Shown here piece by piece: positions 6,097 to 7,473 of a stretch of DNA of 7,473 bases (the first letter of the stretch is position 1; every line of letters begins with the position of its first letter). The DNA is taken from contig DAIEIL010000061.1 in the NCBI GenBank assembly GCA_027352645.1, forward strand, positions 1 to 7,473, written 5' to 3'. A program made the position numbers and the translations under genes. Source of the DNA: Rhodobiaceae bacterium (GTDB lineage: Bacteria > Pseudomonadota > Alphaproteobacteria > Parvibaculales > Parvibaculaceae). The notes beneath the pieces were generated by a model. That model was not told the DNA's origin, made no database searches, and saw only the letters and a list, made by a program, of their open reading frames with translations.

Positions 6097-7146
6097 TCAG
6101 GCCCCCACCGCCGTATGGTCCGTCGTGGCAAGCACGTCGGTCCAGAGTTCCGAAGGATCTGGCTCCGGGCTCGACTGCGCGAACTCGGCCGCCTCGTTGA
6201 CGGTCACCCTGATCTCCTTGTCGATTTCCTTCAGATCGTCTTCCGTCATGCCGCCCTCAAGCATCCGGTGCCTGACCTGCTCGATGGGGTCGTGCTCCTG
6301 CCGCATCTTGTTGACTTCTTCCTTGGCGCGATATTTCGCCGGATCGGACATAGAGTGACCGCGATAGCGATAGGTCATCATCTCGAGGATGTAGGGCCCG
6401 TTGCCTGCGCGGCACCATTCCATCGCCTTGATGGCTGCGGCGCGCACCGCGCGCACATCCATACCGTCCACCTGTTCGCCGGGAATGTTGAAGCTGACGC
6501 CGCGCTTGGAAAGGTTGGTCTGCGCCGAGGCGCGGGCAATGGCCGTGCCCATCGCGTATTGATTGTTCTCGATCACATAGATGACCGGCAGGCGCCACAG
6601 CTCCGCCATGTTGAAGCTCTCATAGACCTGCCCCTGGTTCGCCGCGCCGTCGCCGAAGAAGGTGAGGCTCACATGATCGTTGCCGCGATACTTGTTGGCA
6701 AAGGCGAGGCCCGTTCCGATGGGCACCTGTGCGCCGACGATGCCATGCCCGCCATAGAAGCGCTTCTCGACGCTGAACATGTGCATCGAGCCGCCCTTGC
6801 CGCGCGAATAGCCGCCGGAGCGCCCCGTCAGTTCCGCCATGACGCCTTTCGCGTCCATCCCGCAGGCGAGCATATGCCCGTGATCGCGATAGCCGGTGAC
6901 GATCTGATCGCCTTCCTTCGCCGCCCCGAGAATGCCGACAACGACCGCTTCCTGACCGATATAGAGGTGACAGAACCCCCCGATCGCGCCCATTCCGTAG
7001 AGCTGGCCAGCCTTCTCCTCAAAACGGCGGATCAGCAGCATATCGCGTAGCGCCTTCAGCTCCTGATCTCTGGTGAGGGGCGGCGGCGCATGCGCCCCAT
7101 TTCCCTGAGCGGTGTCGTTTGCGACGTTTTTTTTGGGTGGAGCCAT
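6097..7146 (-). CDS. pdhA: Pyruvate dehydrogenase E1 component, alpha subunit
   Basis: The 349-residue protein is a full-length E1 alpha of the heterotetrameric (alpha2 beta2) type. With PdhB it performs thiamine-diphosphate-dependent decarboxylation of pyruvate and reductive acetylation of lipoyl-lysine in the cytoplasm. After a short, flexible N-terminus (about residues 1-24) comes the E1 alpha core, including RRFEEKAGQLYGMG and GGFCHLYIGQEA (about 40-66). The ThDP/Mg motif runs from GDGAANQG at 165-172 to ENN at 193-195. The loop RYRGHSMSDPAKYR (about 260-273) matches the conserved E1 alpha segment that carries regulatory serines in mitochondrial enzymes; no kinase is implied here. The ATG at 7146 is preceded by GGAAG and gives the usual family length. 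The stop (TGA) is 2 nt before pdhB. A run of eight A (minus strand, 7134-7127) lies in codons 4-7 or so. E1 alpha of acetoin or branched-chain complexes is an alternative made unlikely by the pdhB/pdhC context. Confidence 0.97.
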   Translation of the reverse strand: MAPPKKNVANDTAQGNGAHAPPPLTRDQELKALRDMLLIRRFEEKAGQLYGMGAIGGFCHLYIGQEAVVVGILGAAKEGDQIVTGYRDHGHMLACGMDAKGVMAELTGRSGGYSRGKGGSMHMFSVEKRFYGGHGIVGAQVPIGTGLAFANKYRGNDHVSLTFFGDGAANQGQVYESFNMAELWRLPVIYVIENNQYAMGTAIARASAQTNLSKRGVSFNIPGEQVDGMDVRAVRAAAIKAMEWCRAGNGPYILEMMTYRYRGHSMSDPAKYRAKEEVNKMRQEHDPIEQVRHRMLEGGMTEDDLKEIDKEIRVTVNEAAEFAQSSPEPDPSELWTDVLATTDHTAVGA

Positions 7147-7300
7147 GGCACTTCCGGATCAAGAGACGAATGGGCTTTCTCTAACTCAACTCAAACCGCC
7201 ATGAAAGGATCGCGTGGGCAGCCGCGACTCCGATCATGCCGCATTGCGGTACAACGCGACATTTTCGAAATCTAATTCAGCTAGATTTGTAATTTGAAGA
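7147..7300 (-). promoter_or_regulatory. Intergenic leader/promoter region upstream of pdhA
   Basis: This 154-bp gap separates the FtsB-like stop codon from the pdhA ATG and is the only sizeable non-coding space in the window, so the pdh operon promoter most likely lies here. Its FtsB-proximal part is AT-rich compared with its surroundings. A weak sigma-70-like pair can be read on the minus strand: TTCAAA, a 17-nt spacer, then TTAGAT. It matches consensus poorly and is only a suggestion. GGAAG lies 4 nt before the pdhA ATG and may act as a ribosome binding site. No intrinsic terminator, with GC hairpin plus T-run, is visible after the FtsB-like gene. Confidence 0.45.
7268..7288. repeat. Inverted repeat, candidate operator upstream of pdhA
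   Basis: Perfect 7-bp arms AAATCTA and TAGATTT are separated by a 7-bp spacer, giving a 21-bp dyad in the AT-rich part of the pdhA upstream region. Its size and position suit a dimeric transcription factor site, and it overlaps the weak promoter-like hexamers noted for this region. It has no following T-run in the minus direction, so it does not look like a terminator for the FtsB-like gene. It does not match the enterobacterial PdhR consensus. The regulator, if any, is unknown. Confidence 0.3.
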
Positions 7301-7473
7301 TCACCTCGGATTGACCATCCGAACCAGATCGTGCGGGTTGACATAATCGAGCTGATAGCGCGCCGGTTCGTCGAGCATATCCGGGTCAACCCGATCCGAA
7401 CGCAGCAAAGAAATGCGCTGATCGCCTTCGGCCCGCTCCAGCTTCAGCCGCGCCAGTTCGGAGGTCAGCGCAA
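7301..7473 (-). CDS. Septum formation initiator family protein (FtsB/DivIC-like), C-terminal part
   Basis: This is the last 56 codons of a gene that enters from the right edge and ends in TGA at 7303-7301; the start lies outside the window. The visible part begins as an amphipathic, charged helix (ALTSELARLKLERAEGDQ), consistent with the end of a coiled coil. It then reads SDRVDPDMLDEPARYQLDY and NPHDLVRMV, which resembles the conserved C-terminal block of alphaproteobacterial septum formation initiator (FtsB/DivIC) proteins. Family members are small single-pass inner-membrane proteins of the divisome that bridge early and late division proteins. The membrane segment would be upstream and is not visible. 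A gene of this family just before pdhA is a common alphaproteobacterial arrangement, which supports the call. No clear intrinsic terminator follows, so read-through into pdhA is possible. Identification rests on the C-terminal block only. Confidence 0.75.
   Translation of the reverse strand, partial: ALTSELARLKLERAEGDQRISLLRSDRVDPDMLDEPARYQLDYVNPHDLVRMVNPR

Noticed and set aside
4646..6358. Very long plus-strand open frame (570 codons) opposite pdhB and the 3' end of pdhA
   Set aside because: It is antisense to well-recognised E1 genes, its translation is rich in Arg, His and Gly with no recognisable domain, and long antisense frames are expected in GC-rich coding DNA.
7183..7192. Direct repeat AACTC AACTC close to pdhA
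   Set aside because: Two 5-bp copies are within chance expectation and match no known element.
7239..7249. Short palindrome CCGCA-T-TGCGG upstream of pdhA
   Set aside because: Arms of 5 bp are too short to support as an operator or hairpin terminator in GC-rich DNA, and no T-run follows.
1..7473. CRISPR arrays, insertion sequences, tRNA or rRNA genes
   Set aside because: No regularly spaced repeats, transposase frames, terminal inverted repeats or RNA-gene-like segments were seen; nearly all the sequence is accounted for by protein-coding genes.

Overview
The window is a GC-rich bacterial segment. Every gene I can support lies on the minus strand, so the genes read from high to low coordinates. 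Gene content and order point to an alphaproteobacterium: a septum-formation-initiator (FtsB/DivIC-like) gene directly upstream of pdhA, a pyruvate dehydrogenase E1 split into alpha and beta subunits, and an E1 beta that carries its own N-terminal lipoyl domain. A rhizobial/Hyphomicrobiales-type lineage is plausible, but I cannot name a genus from sequence alone.

Layout in transcription order: the 3' end of an FtsB/DivIC-like gene (7473-7301); a 154-bp intergenic region with a short AT-rich inverted repeat; pdhA (E1 alpha, 7146-6097); pdhB (lipoyl-E1 beta, 6094-4721); pdhC (E2, 4706-3378); lpdA (E3, 3365-1965); a TerC-family membrane protein (1956-1207); and a formylglycine-type sulfatase-superfamily hydrolase (1205 to the window edge, 3' end missing). 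Gaps from pdhA onward are 1-14 nt, so the six loci look like one operon. There is no gene-free stretch longer than 300 bases.

PdhA and PdhB decarboxylate pyruvate and load acetyl onto lipoyl-lysines. PdhC moves the acetyl group to CoA, and LpdA reoxidises the dihydrolipoyl arm with NAD+. TerC and the sulfatase have no obvious part in this reaction and look like accessory genes attached to the operon tail.

The standout observation is a single in-frame TAA (4163-4161) inside pdhC, exactly at the end of the peripheral-subunit-binding domain. It splits E2 into a 181-residue lipoyl plus binding-domain polypeptide and an intact catalytic-domain frame that could restart at a GTG 21 nt later. This could be a recent nonsense mutation, a sequencing error, or a split or read-through E2. 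The sequence alone does not decide, but the downstream half is otherwise undamaged.
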